Source: Lepas anatifera (taxonomy: Eukaryota; Arthropoda; Thecostraca; Lepadidae). From it: a DNA stretch of 64,000 bases. Below, piece by piece: positions 33,509-44,274 of the stretch; position 1 is the stretch's first letter, and each line of letters starts with the position of its first letter. The DNA is taken from assembly GCA_034440635.1 (NCBI GenBank), contig JAOTON010001681.1, positions 1,590,001 through 1,654,000 on the forward strand, written 5' to 3'. The notes below the pieces were generated by a model. The model saw nothing but the letters and a program-made list of their open reading frames with translations. It did no database searches and had not been told where the DNA came from. The position numbers were made by a program, and so were the translations under genes.

Positions 33509-34722
33509 CACGCACAGTGCAGAGGGGTCTTGCATCAACGGGCCGGGGAGGGGAATCCTTAAGTGCCCCCTGAGATCTCAAAACAAGCTTGTTATAGAAA
33601 CGCCCATTTTGGGGAGTGTGGAGGTGACGGTGATCTACACTATAGCCAAGTTTTATTGAACAAAGTCAATACCTCGCAGGTCGCACTAGGTCGGAAAGGT
33701 CAAATCCGGGCCGTACTTGAAACCCATTGGGAAATGCCGAGATTATGTGGAAAAGCTGGGAATACACTGTGGCTGGTCCAGACCATCTCTCGAAAAACCG
33801 ACAGCTTTTAGTGCCAGATGTTTTGTAAAAAAAAAACACACATACAGGCCTAAGAAAATGCCCAAGACTAGCATATGTGCAATTATTGCCCACTATTAAT
33901 ATGCTATTAATGTCCAGTAACTGAGTTTAACAATTATGGCTTACTTGTTACGTCATTTTGAGTCATTTACCCTGGGTATTTTTCGACAAAACATTTGGCA
34001 CCAACAGCTCTCGGTTTTCAAGAGAGGGTCTGGACCAGACCCTCTGAAAACGGACCAAGGTCATAGAGGGAAGGCCCCACACAATGTTCTCTGCAAGTGT
34101 GAGGCCAAGGTTATTCAAGGGCACTGACTTAAGACGTGGCAATGTGACATATTCCCATTAATGTGCCATAAAATGACACTTGTGAAGCTTGGACTTGTGG
34201 AAAGTGACACTTGTGAAGTGTAGCTTGGACGGGAAATGAGGGTTTGACCTCGAGTGACAAAAGACCTTTGGCCTTGATCTGTGACTTTGGCATTGAGTAA
34301 CTTAACTATCTAGTCATAGCATAACATACGTCATACTGAGCAATGCTATCTGACAGGAGCACTTGGGTGAGTGACCTTGAAAAAATGCTCATGACTTTGA
34401 CCTTTGACCTTTCACCTTGAATTTCATGTGAAGTGGCCTCGACATATAATCCTGATTATATGACGCTATTACGTCATCACTTTTCTACAGTGCGGGCGAA
34501 CTGGTGCGACCGTGTGATTGCAATGGCCTCAAAAATAGGTCTGTCTTTCAAAACCTATAAGTAAAAAACAAGACGGATCGATTTTCAAAGTTTCCCCTCC
34601 AATCGACGCGCCCATGAAGTAGGTATATCAAATGCAGCCAAGTAGCGCTTTCTGGCCGAAAACGGTTCCCTGGCTAACTTGAAAAATAGGTGGGCAAATT
34701 TGGGACTCCTCCACTGCGCCTG
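33509..34722 (+). mobile_element. TTAA-type MITE (beta family), copy 2
   Basis: The right end is CCACTGCGCCTG followed by TTAA (34723-34726). The left end CACGCACAGTGCAGAGG is preceded by TGAA, a decayed TTAA. Blocks such as CCCCCTGAGATCTCAAAAC near the left end and TGCGGGCGAACTGG near the right match the copy at 23959-24847. The direct repeat TGACCTTTGACCT occurs at 34398-34410. No protein is encoded. Confidence 0.7.
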
Positions 34723-34726
34723 TTAA

Positions 34727-34981
34727 CCAAGCCATCAGACGCCTGGGTTTCCTGGGCCGTGAGGCGGCCGTTCCAGTGCAGAGCTTAAGGCAGGGGCGGC
34801 GGCTCGGCCCCGGTACCAGATGGCTCCAGAGCCGGAGCGCCATCACTCGGCCGACGCAGCGGCGGCGCGGCTGGTGCCCACCGGCTCGGGGGGAACGCTC
34901 GCCGTTACAGGCCACAAACGCCGTGCGCTGAATAGGGGACCCGTCAGAACTGTTTTCCATCCCACGCAGCCCGGGGAAATT
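34727..34981. other. G/C- and CpG-rich single-copy stretch
   Basis: This 255-bp patch lies between two TTAA elements and is markedly richer in CG dinucleotides than its surroundings. It has an open frame from 34820 (MAPEPERHHSADAAAARLVP) without recognisable homology. It could be a CpG-rich remnant of a promoter or another repeat. Confidence 0.3.
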
Positions 34982-34985
34982 TTAA

Positions 34986-35800
34986 CCCTCGACCCGATTC
35001 TGGGGGTGTTTGAACAGCCCCCTCGGGTTTTTCCGGCGGCACCAAAAAAGGCGGTGCGAAACGCTGCCGTACTTGGTTCACATTCTTGATCAATTCTGCA
35101 ACTTTACCCAGAATTGTAAGGGGCAGGAAAAGTGACCTCGCCTTCAATTTTAAGGTGGCATTGGTAAGAAATCGGTGAATCTATCGGATTAAAACTTATA
35201 CCACATAATGGACCCACCGAGGGCTACCAAATACATTTTGGTATTTTTCGTGTCGGAGACCTAGGGTCAGGTATGGATCATGACCTCTCCATTGGAAGTG
35301 CATGTGGAAAAAGGAATTGGGCTGTATTTGTGTAGATAAAGCTGAGACTACTTTCATGTGCTCCAAGTCGCGGTATCCTGGGTTTCTTTCTAAGTTAATG
35401 TTGCAGCTTTTGACCTGTGACCTCTGAGAGGTCATCTTGGGCTACTTAAACAACTTTCAGACTTGAGTGAATAACTTTGCAGGAAATGACGATAACGCTT
35501 TCATTTTCATACCATTATGTTTGGACTGTTATTGCTAGACGATTGATATCCATATTGACTATGCTAGATCAGATAGTGACCTTGACCTGACCTCAGGTCA
35601 GGCCATTTCTATGTTTTTATCTAGTATAGTCATATCATACATCAGTCGATTCGCCTTAAGGAGAGGGAGCGAATGCTTCCTAAAAATTGATTTTAACTCA
35701 ACTATCAGACGCTAGAGTACAGAAAATATTCTCTGACATGTCACCTTCTTTGACCTGTCATGACCTCAATATTGACCTGAGCCAAACAGTGATAGAGACA
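34986..35800 (+). mobile_element. TTAA-type MITE (alpha family), right end lost
   Basis: TTAA at 34982-34985 is followed by CCCTCGACCC and the block TTTTTCCGGCGGCACC, as in the copies at 6723 and 14112. The interior, with ACCTCAGGTCAGGCCATTT near 35591, follows those copies up to TGACCTCAATATTGACCTGA near 35760. Soon after, it gives way to the 54-bp satellite. Confidence 0.7.
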
Positions 35801-35909
35801 AGGTTTGAGACTGGTGGGCACTCAGCTGAAAAGGGCACCTATTGTCATCAAAAGGCCACTTCGCTCGGACACTGAAAGGGCAACTAAAAAGGGCAACTTG
35901 TTTGCGTGA

Positions 35910-36900
35910 TGCGTGGGGTTAGTGAAGCGTGATGTACAGGACACTTTTGATGCAGTAATGCACGGCTGTTACTTAGTGTGGCGTGATATACCGGACACTT
36001 TTGACGCAGTAATGTACGGCTGTTACTTAGTGTGACGTGATATACCGGGCACTTTTGACGCAGTCATGCACGGCTGTTACTTAGTGTGGCGTGATATAAC
36101 GTACACTTGATGTCATGATATTCAGCAGCGACACTTGACGCAGTGATGTAAGGCAGTTACTCAGTGTGGTGTGATATACCGGACACTTTTGACGCAGTCA
36201 TGCACGGCTGTTACTCAGTGTGACGTGATATACCGGGCACTTTTGACGCAGTAATGTACGGCTGTTACTTAGTGTGGCGTGATATACTGGACACTTTTGA
36301 CGCAGTAATGTACGGCTGTTACTCAGTGTGGCGTGATATACCGGCCACTTTTGACGCAGTAATGCACGGCTGTTACTTAGTGTGGCGTGATATACTGGAC
36401 ACTTTTGACGCAGTAATGTACGGCTGTTACCCAGTGTGGCGTGATATACCGGCCACTTTTGACGCAGTAATGCACGGCTGTTACTGAAAGTGGCGTGATA
36501 TACCGGCCACTTTTGACGCAGTAATGTACGGCTGTTACTCAGTGTGGCGTGATATACCGGCCACTTTTGACGCAGTAATGTACGGCTGTTACTTAGTGTG
36601 GCGTGATATACTGGACACTTTTGACGCAGTAATGTACGGCTGTTACTCAGCGTGGCGTGATATACCGGCCACTTTTGACGCAGTAATGTACGGCTGTTAC
36701 TTAGTGTGGCGTGATATACCGGACACTTTTGACGGAGTAATTTACGGATGTTACTCAGTGTGGCGTGATATACCGGACACTTTTGACGCCGTAATGTACG
36801 GCTGCTACTTAGTGTGGCGTGATATACCGGACACTTTTGACGCAGTAATTTACGGATGTTACTCAGTGTGGCGTGATATACCGGACATTTGACGCCGTGA
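35910..36900 (+). repeat. 54-bp satellite with 108-bp dimer structure
   Basis: About 17 units built around TTTTGACGCAGTAATGTACG, GCTGTTACTTAGTGTGGCGT and GATATACCGGACAC. Two subtypes alternate: one with TTAGTGTGGCGTGATATACT and one with CAGTGTGGCGTGATATACCG. In translation these are LVWRDILDT and SVWRDIPAT. Since 54 is a multiple of three, a frame is open over 36254-36487 and 36524-36892. A stop breaks it near 36486. Early units (to about 36180) are irregular. Diverged units continue to about 37050. Confidence 0.9.
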
Positions 36901-37789
36901 TATTCAGCGGTGACGCTGGGTGCCGTGATATAGCAGTGCGTCTGTCACTAAGTGCGGAAAAATGTGATAGAGAATTGACGCCGCGCTATCCAGCCGTGCG
37001 TTTGCCACTCATTACGCTGCCATATACGGAGGCCGTGACGCCTGGTCGGCGTCGCCGGCGACACAGCCCGTCGATATCGGCCACGGGGGAAAGGCTGTTT
37101 GCGTGACACCGCCAGGGCGGCGCGGCGGCCCCGAAGGACGCGGTCCACTACCACTCCTATTTGTTCTGCCCACTCGCGAAGAATCACCGGCAATGGCGAC
37201 GGTCTTCTATTCCTCTGCAATAAATATATACAAACGGCTGACTCAATCCACATTCTTCGTATCATGCGGAACAATGGAATTTCAGCATACGTGTCGGAAT
37301 ACGGGAGGGGGGATGGGTGAAGCAGGGGACTGATCCAACCACTTTTCATAAATATTCCGATTTTAAGGAACATTTGGAATAAATTGGAAAATATTGTAGC
37401 CAGCTATTGATCAAGTCAACAATGAGTTCAAATCTGATCTGTTTTCGGTTCTAGAGAAGAAAATTTCACATCAAGAGCAGGATGAAGATTGACTGACCCT
37501 CTCGATTTTTGCCGGTGACGACGCCTATGCATTTTTTATGGGATTTATGTTCATTATTAAACAAGGGTGGGTCTCCAACCAATTAATTTTATTTTTCCAG
37601 TATTTAAGCCACTTACTGACCGGCTCCTGGCTACCGCTATTTTCATCACAGGAGACGGATTCGTCACCCCCCCCCAGATCTTTGTATCCAGTGGGGCGAT
37701 TTAAAAGATTAAAAATGGGATCGATTCTTCTTACGCTGAGCTTCATTAAAAATTGAAAACTAATTGTGGGCGGAGTCGTATATAATATA
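36901..37789. other. Decayed repeat edge and unassigned sequence
   Basis: The first 150 bases look like diverged 54-bp units (GTGATATTCAGCGG, GTGATATAGCAGTG). The remainder is unassigned. Confidence 0.35.
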
Positions 37790-37852
37790 CTTTATAAATA
37801 AATTGTTTCTTTATAAATAAATTATTTCTTTATAAATAAATTATTTCTTTAA
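37790..37852. repeat. 19-bp AT-rich tandem repeat, three copies
   Basis: TTTATAAATAAATTATTTC repeats three times with one substitution. Confidence 0.9.
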
Positions 37853-37914
37853 TATTCCCCATAACTCTAGGCCCTGTCGTTTGATTTTCACAAAGTTAGT
37901 ACGCATTGACAGAA

Positions 37915-39064
37915 AGTGCAAGGTCCACTCCAGAAGTTTTCAGACTTTTTCAGTAGAGACAGTTATTTATTTCAGAGAAACATGAACTTCAGTCACCCTC
38001 AAAGTAAGACCCCCGAGTTCAATGCACTTGTTGTTGTTGTACTTGTTGTAGTTAATCAACGCTCCAGCCAATTCTTGAAGCCCGTTGATAGTCCTCCAAA
38101 GTGAAGATGTCCAGGGCCTTTGTCACAGCCTCCTTCATCTCCTCCACATTCTCAAAACGGCGGCCCCTGAGCTTCTCTTTCAGTCTGGGGAGCATGCAGA
38201 AGTCACAGGGGCCAGATCTGGACTGTAAGGAGGGTGAGGGACAGTTTTGATGCCCTCTCTGTCCGGTAGCTCAGCACCATGATGGACTTGTGGGTGGGTG
38301 CGTTGTCCTGGTGCAGGTGCCACTGGCCAGATTTGAAGAGTTCTGACCTCTTGCGGCGAAAGCTGTTCCTGCACTCCCTCAGAACCTCCACGTAGTATTC
38401 CTTGTTGACCATCTGGCCGTGGGGGACCCAGTTGATGTAGATGATATCTTTGCTGTCAAAGAAGGGGATCATCATGAGCTTCCCAGTGGACCTGCTCTGT
38501 CTGGCCTTCTTGGGTATGGGGGAGTCAAAGTGCTTTTATTGGGCACTCTCTTGGTCTCTGGATCGTAACAATAAATCCAGCTTTCGTCACAGGTCACCAG
38601 AGAGTCAATGACCCTCTGATTAGAGGCAATGAGCTGAACTTTCTCCTTGCTGTTACCAGCACGCCTCTCCTGTTCGTCACTGAGCAACCTGGGAAAAAAC
38701 TTCGCATAAACTTTACGCATGTTCAGATCTTCATGAACAGCTATGTGCACAGTCACCTCACCAACTCCAAATTGTGCAGCAACTGTAAGAAGGGATACCC
38801 AGCAGTCCTCATCCAAAACCTTGCGAATTTTGTCCACAAGATCCAACGTCCTGACGTCCCTCTCCCTCCCACACCTCTCTCCATTCCTCACTTTCTCTCT
38901 GCCGTCCTAGAACTTCTTGTGCCACCGGAACACAGTTGCACGACTCATAAAAGTCTCCCCATATGCAGTTTTTATCATACCAAATCTTTCTACGGCATTT
39001 TTATCAAGCTTAACACAAAATTGTATCGCATAGCGACCCACAAAGTTGTCTTCACGACCTGACT
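37915..39064 (-). mobile_element. Mariner element, decayed
   Basis: The left boundary is placed at the stretch with CAAGGTCCACTCCAGAAGTT, which lies outside the end of the transposase and looks like the outer inverted repeat of a mariner. The right (5') end is lost against the SINE that starts near 39066. The only gene is the transposase pseudogene at 38052-39060. Confidence 0.65.
38052..39060 (-). pseudogene. Mariner transposase pseudogene
   Basis: Mariner transposases cut and paste DNA at TA sites through a DDD catalytic triad. The minus strand has the N-terminal helix-turn-helix region (MSRATVFRWHKKF), then LVTCDESWIYCYDPETK with the first aspartate, MIPFFDSKDIIYINWVPHG, and WHLHQDNAPTHKS with the second. 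HPPYSPDLAP follows in another frame, and after it, in yet another frame, a GAC codon stands at the place of the third aspartate. The end reads EDYQRASRIGWSVD-like text, stop at 38052. An in-frame stop after HKKF and at least two frameshifts (near 38475 and between 38200 and 38300) show it is dead. All three catalytic codons survive. Confidence 0.85.
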
Positions 39065-39065
39065 A

Positions 39066-39252
39066 ATATTAATTTTGGGGGCTCATTGACGCACCAACTG
39101 CCAGGGTCATATGGCGTCGCCAACACTTTCCCTGTTGGTAGGGTTTCTCGGGAGCCAGCTTACTCCTTGTTCAGGGAAGCCACCGGGCCTTGAACCCGGG
39201 ACGGCTGAATGGAAGCCAGCTACGCTGGCCACTCCACTACCGCGCCCCCTCG
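39066..39252 (-). repeat. SINE family B with tRNA-Gly-like head
   Basis: On the minus strand the head contains GCGTAGCTGGCTTCCATTCA and the B box CCGGGTTCAAGGCCCGG, very close to tRNA-Gly(TCC). The body is shared with the copy at 7246-7405, and the tail has CTGGCAGTTGGTGCGTCAAT followed by an AT-rich end. It lies at the 5' edge of the mariner. No clear target duplication was found. Confidence 0.8.
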
Positions 39253-39365
39253 TGGCCAAAAAAACTTTATTCACCTATTTTTTTAGAATATTCAATGACA
39301 CGTCAATTGGTCAAATAATCTTGAAAATCGGTCACAATTTTGTACGTATAGGCTTTCAAAGTTAA

Positions 39366-40130
39366 ACCCTTTATTTTGAGATCACCGCAATCGCGCGGTT
39401 GCAGCATTTCGCGTGCATCAAAGACCGACTGGCAACGTTGTAGCGCCACATAAAACGAGATTATGTGTCAAGTTTACCCCACATGAAGGTCAAGGTCACA
39501 GTTCACAAGTTCAAGGTCATACCAGCATTCTCAAAGTCATTGGTCCCGTGCTTCCGGTCGCATGGCGTTACCCAGTATGACGTATATTATGCTACTACGT
39601 CATAGTTAAGATAACTCAATGTAAAGGTCGAGCTCACAGATCAATGTAAAATTTCATGGGTAAAGGTCAATCCTCATATCCCGTCCAACGGTTGCTATGG
39701 TGCTAGTCATGGTGTAATTATAAGGAATATGTCATATTGTGACGTATCATAGGTTAATGACCTTGAATGACCTTAACCCCAACAGTTGAGTTTACATTTT
39801 TGGGAAGTTCTCACTATGACCTTGGTCCGTTTTTAGTGAATTTTGGACTTTTTGCGCTTAATCACGGCATTTCCGGATGAATCCCCAGCACGGCTAATAC
39901 TTGACCTTTACTGAATACTTGACCAGCACGGCCCTACTTGACCTTGGTCCCGTTTGAACTTGACGATACTGAGCTAGGTCAATTAAACTCTGTCATAATA
40001 AATATTTCAATAGCTCCTACCCAGTCCCCTACCGGAGGTTTTCCAAGCCTCTTAGTTTCCGAGAGCTCAGGGGTACTACCAGTCCCCCTCCAGTGCGCGT
40101 AAGTGTCCGACACTCTCTCCAGTGCGGGTG
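39366..40130 (-). mobile_element. TTAA-type MITE (beta family), reversed, partial
   Basis: The right edge reads CTCTCCAGTGCGGGTG followed by TTAA (40131-40134), the reverse of the beta left end. A second terminus-like CCTCCAGTGCGCGT lies 35 bases inside. The interior aligns in reverse with the copy at 23959-24847. The left edge lacks the expected terminus, so the element is truncated. Confidence 0.65.
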
Positions 40131-40134
40131 TTAA

Positions 40135-40900
40135 GGAACGAGATATTGATTACAATTTATTGTTCTAAATACATCCTTACCCTCATGTCCCACCAATCCC
40201 ACAATTTGTACCTTTTTCGTGACCGGAGACGTTTGATAGTCCGCGAGTTAGTGAGGTCCGCGCTGGCGCACGAACCTCACAAAAGTGGGGATCGGGACGT
40301 TTGGGAGCTCAGAACTCACTTTCTTTTAAAGACTCTATTATTTGTATTGCTGAATCTTATAGAGAGAAGTATAGAGAGTAATATGAGCCTCAAAAAGTTC
40401 AAAATAAGTAATAGGAAAATAGTTGCCATATATTTTGAAAAATTCAAGAATGTATGATATTTTCATATTTTAATTTTTTGAATTATATTTCTCATGGACC
40501 AGAATTCGTAGTTCGTCCTTAAGAGACCTAGATCATTTTTATGGTATTTGTAGAAGCATACAGGAAAATGTCGTCTTTAAAAAAGACAAGTAAGTTAGGA
40601 TGGTCAAAATGCCTGAGGTTAAAGTTTTCAAACCGTAAGTCAGGGAGGAAAGTGAATACGAAAATCGTCATCGGCTCCATCAATAGCCCCCTGGCAAAAC
40701 ATACACCGAAATCTGCGATATGAGGGTGTTATCGACTTGTCGATGTGTCGTGGAATGCGGCCCAACTAGAGAAGAGCACCCCTGTGTGAACGTCAAAACT
40801 GAACGTTTGGTTAGTACAAATCTGGACCTCTGTGGGGAACCTCGTGAATGTTTAGTGAAACACCTCTCTGCTAATCGTATTCAATTTGATTCAATGCTAT
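40135..40900. other. Unassigned stretch
   Basis: Open frames at 40122-40457 and 40720-40950 have no family signature. Nothing else is seen. Confidence 0.35.
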
Positions 40901-40974
40901 TCATTCAACAAATGTTGATAGGTTTTGTAGTCCTGCGGCGAGGAGCATGATGATAAGTTGATAAGGTGATGATA

Positions 40975-41503
40975 AGTTGATAAGGTGACCTGTCCCCTCG
41001 AATCTGGAAATGTAAAAAAACACTGAAGATTATATATTCGGGCACAGCCCTTCATCAGAATCGTGTAGAAAATATACAAAATTCTCGGTCATAGTGTAGC
41101 CAGACCTCGAATTGAGCTTCACACTAATGCCTTTTAGAATGAAAAAATGGATGTCGTGACAACAACGATCTTGGTACCTCTAACCTAAGAGTAATGCCGA
41201 CAATACAACAAGACTAGACCAGTATTTGTGTGATAGATTTTTCTATTATTTCAACCAAACACTAGCTTTTCAATAACAATGAAAAATTCACTGAAGTATC
41301 TTAATCGCTTATTTGTATGCTTCTGTTCTTATTACTTATATCTTTTTTTAGTTGACCGCAGCTAAAATTTTAACAATAATTACTTACTTAGCACTAGTAC
41401 ACGTGATAACAGGTCGGTGTAATGACTAATTCAGCATAAGGCCATATCTTACTATAAATGCCTCGCTCGAATTATTTAACTAAGATTGTACTTAGTGGTC
41501 AGG
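40975..41503 (+). repeat. Left arm of the palindrome
   Basis: It matches the reverse complement of 42347-42879 along its length with scattered differences and small indels. Shared landmarks include CCTCGAATCTGGAAATGTAA, CCAGACCTCGAATTGAGCTT and CACTAGTACACGTGATAA. The outermost bases are AGTTGATAAGGTGACC. Confidence 0.85.
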
Positions 41504-41580
41504 TTCAACTTATCCCTAAACTCAATCCCTTGCGTAATATTGCTTAATACGGTTTGTAATTGATAAACCCTTTTTCTCAC

Positions 41581-42280
41581 AGCCTGCACCTCTGGCCCAA
41601 CGTTAAGCGTCGAATGAATATACGTCTGGATGCAAAAAAAATCAATTTTTATATTATACTTATTTAACAACCCTTTCCCATAGTATGTACCCCTAAACAA
41701 ATACATGTCTCATAGCTAGTTAATGTGATGAATCGTTGGTAAATACTTTTCCTCAGCCTGTACCTCTGGCCCAACGTTAAGCGTCGAATTAGTATACATC
41801 TGGCTGCAGAAAAGTATTATCAATAATTATTTGCAGATTTCAAAACCCCAGCCCCAGTACGTACCCCTAAAATCAATCCATCTCTTTGCGCTAGTTAATC
41901 TGATCAATCATTAATAAACCCTTTTTCCCAGCCTGTACCTCTGGCCTGACGTTAAGCGTCGAATGAGTATACATCTGGCTGCAGAAAAGCATCATCAATG
42001 ATAGATTACCTAAAAAAGAAAACAAATGATACCTGAGCCGTACCTTTGACTTAACCTCATCACTTCTGACTAGTTAAACCAATTCAACAAGTATAGCCCT
42101 GTTCTCCAGCCTTTAAATCGGGCCCAAAGTTAAACGTCAAATGCATATACGTCTAGCATCAAAAGCATCATCTATAATGTATGGATGTCCTACCCCAGAA
42201 CACATATTCTTACGCTGGTCCCTCCCTTACCTCTTAATCCACTGCTGTTAAGTGATAGCCTATCTTAGACCCGCTTAATA
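41581..42280 (+). repeat. 175-bp tandem repeat, four copies
   Basis: Units start at 41581, 41755, 41930 and 42108, each opening with AGCCT and, in the first three, CACCTCTGG or TACCTCTGG then ACGTTAAGCGTCGAAT. The fourth is the most diverged. They occupy the centre of the palindrome. Confidence 0.85.
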
Positions 42281-42346
42281 GGCCAGGACGTTCCTTGTAT
42301 GTTAAGGCTGGGATGACGATCCTGAATGATTATTACTGACCCTTAC

Positions 42347-42879
42347 CCTGACCACTAAGTACAATCGTAATTAAATAATTCTAGCGAGGCTTTTAAAGTA
42401 AGATATAGCCTTATGCTGAATTAAAAGGGGAAAGTTTGCAGTCATTACACCGATCTATTATCACGTGTACTAGTGCTAAGAAAGTAACTATTGTTAGCAT
42501 TTTAGCTGCGGTCAACTAAAAAAAGATATAAATAATAAGAACAGAAGCATACAAATAAGTGATTAAGATACTTCAGCGAATTTTTTATGGTTATTTAAAA
42601 GCTAGTGTTTGGCTGAAATAATAGAGAAGTACTGGTCTATTCTTGTTGTATTGTCGGCATTACTCTTAGGTTAGATGTACCAAGATCGTTGCTGTCACGA
42701 CATCCATTTGTTTCATTCTAAAAGGCATTTGTGTGAAGCTCAGTTCGAGGTCTGGCTACACTATGACCGAGAATTGTGGATATCTTCTACACGATTCTGA
42801 TGAAGGGCTGTGGCCGAATATATAATCTTCAGTGTTTTTTTACATTTCCGGATTCGAGGGAACAGGCCACCTTATCAAC
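42347..42879 (-). repeat. Right arm of the palindrome
   Basis: It is the inverted partner of 40975-41503. Near the outer end the plus strand reads CTGATGA, then a GGGC...GGCC stem, then GAA (42797-42818), echoing the conserved core of hammerhead ribozymes. The same text is on the minus strand of the left arm (41037-41058). Confidence 0.85.
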
Positions 42880-42891
42880 TCATTCAACAAA

Positions 42892-44120
42892 CGGTTGCCA
42901 TGATAATGATCTAATGTGCCACGAATCCTTGCAATTAATAATTACTTTCCATGCGAAAATTATTTAGTGGTTAGCTAAATCAAGAAGCTCTCGCCAGGTA
43001 TTGCGTGACTCTCTAATTAACCCGGCCAAAATTTGTGCAAATTTTGACGTCGGGTATCGCTGTTTTGTTCAGGATGTCCTCTCTACTTATAGTGGATCTC
43101 TATGAGTTTTTTTAATTCACCATTTTTGAAAGTTTGCTCATCATCATCATCATTGGTGGTGTTTTCGGGCGCGTCGACGGCCTCGGTCATTTTGCGCCCA
43201 TTTGAAAGTTTGCTGTCATTAAACGAGAAGTACTTTTGATTCCTCCTACTACCTCAGATGAAACAGTCTAGATATGCCTATGCCATGGAAACGGGACCAT
43301 GAAATATTAACAGAAGCCAGTGACTGTCCAAAAATCGATTTCTGTGCTTTCAGGCCTTCACAAACAGTTTCTAGCGTTCCATGACGGATATTCCTTCTCG
43401 ATTGCGCTCATTATCCATTCTGCCACCAGGGGTGCTACGACGCAAACCACTTCATACAAATAAAAACAGAGCCATTACACCTTTTGAAGTATAAATCAAG
43501 ACATGTATGATAAAGCAGCAGGCGAGGAACTCAATGAGCATGGTTTTGGAACCGTTGATCTCTCCTTTCTGTCTTAATTTCCAATTTTTAAGACAAAATT
43601 GACAAATGGCTTGCACAAATTGGTCATGCGCCACCCCTCAAATTCCCTTAATTTTTTTAAATCATGCAAGTTTCCTATACTCTAGGGACAAATAATTTCG
43701 CCCTTTCCCTTGGTTCTTGCTCAAAAACCCCTCCCGTGACCCGGCCTATTGACCATGCGTTGAGAGCCAAAATGACACAGCACTAGTTCTGGATAAGCAC
43801 TCTCTGAGTCATTAGCATTGCCGCATGATTTTTGGGTGGTCCAACCATTTACCGCTTCTTCTGATCGGTTACTATTTTTAAAAAAATCGTAGACCCTACC
43901 ACAGCATATAAACCTACCAAATTTAGTATTTATTGTTTAGTATTTAGAATTAATTTATTATTTATAATAGATGCCAGTCCAGTATGTATGCATATCTCTC
44001 CCCAGAAGACTATCACGGTGCGTGCCAACGGTGATGGTTAATTCTGGGCGCGATATAGCCTAGATGCTGAAGGCGCCCAATAAACCCCAATACACACGAT
44101 GATGGTAAATTCCTCCCTCC
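42892..44120. other. Unassigned stretch
   Basis: A 20-bp inverted repeat CAAAATTTGTGCAAATTTTG lies at 43027-43046, and a short CAT/ATC run near 43140. No gene is recognised. Confidence 0.35.
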
Positions 44121-44128
44121 AGCCTGGG

Positions 44129-44266
44129 CACTGGCGGACGCAGGGGGAGGGGAAGGGGCTATGCCTCCAAAATTGCGAAGTTTTGTCCGATTTGCTTAAA
44201 AAACACTATGTTTTACTATTCTTCCTGAGTTGCCCCCCTTAAACGGCGCTCCTGCTACCACCCCTG
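44129..44266 (+). mobile_element. hAT-like MITE, 138 bp
   Basis: The left end is CACTGGCGGACGCAGGGG and the right end is ACCACCCCTG. Flanking octamers are AGCCTGGG (44121-44128) and AGCCTGGC (44267-44274), which match at seven of eight. It is non-coding. Confidence 0.6.
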
Positions 44267-44274
44267 AGCCTGGC

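Larger units (their letters stand above)
40901..42891. mobile_element. Foldback-like palindromic element
   Basis: Two long inverted arms, 40975-41503 and 42347-42879, surround an 843-bp centre with a 175-bp tandem repeat. The 12-mer TCATTCAACAAA flanks the whole on both sides (40901-40912 and 42880-42891), consistent with a target duplication. About 60 bases inside the left flank, including two copies of GATGATAAGTTGATAAGGT, have no partner on the right. No protein is encoded. The design fits foldback elements, or a non-autonomous Helentron-like or Penelope-related element; the class is not settled. Confidence 0.7.

Noticed and set aside
34727..34981. CpG island of a gene
   Set aside because: Only 255 bp between two mobile elements, with no start, exon or splice site that can be supported.
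35910..36900. CRISPR-like periodicity
   Set aside because: Units are contiguous tandem repeats without unique spacers; the same holds for 25643-25908 and 1-180.
43027..43046. CAAAATTTG inverted repeat as a terminator or operator
   Set aside because: Isolated AT-rich palindrome with no gene around it.
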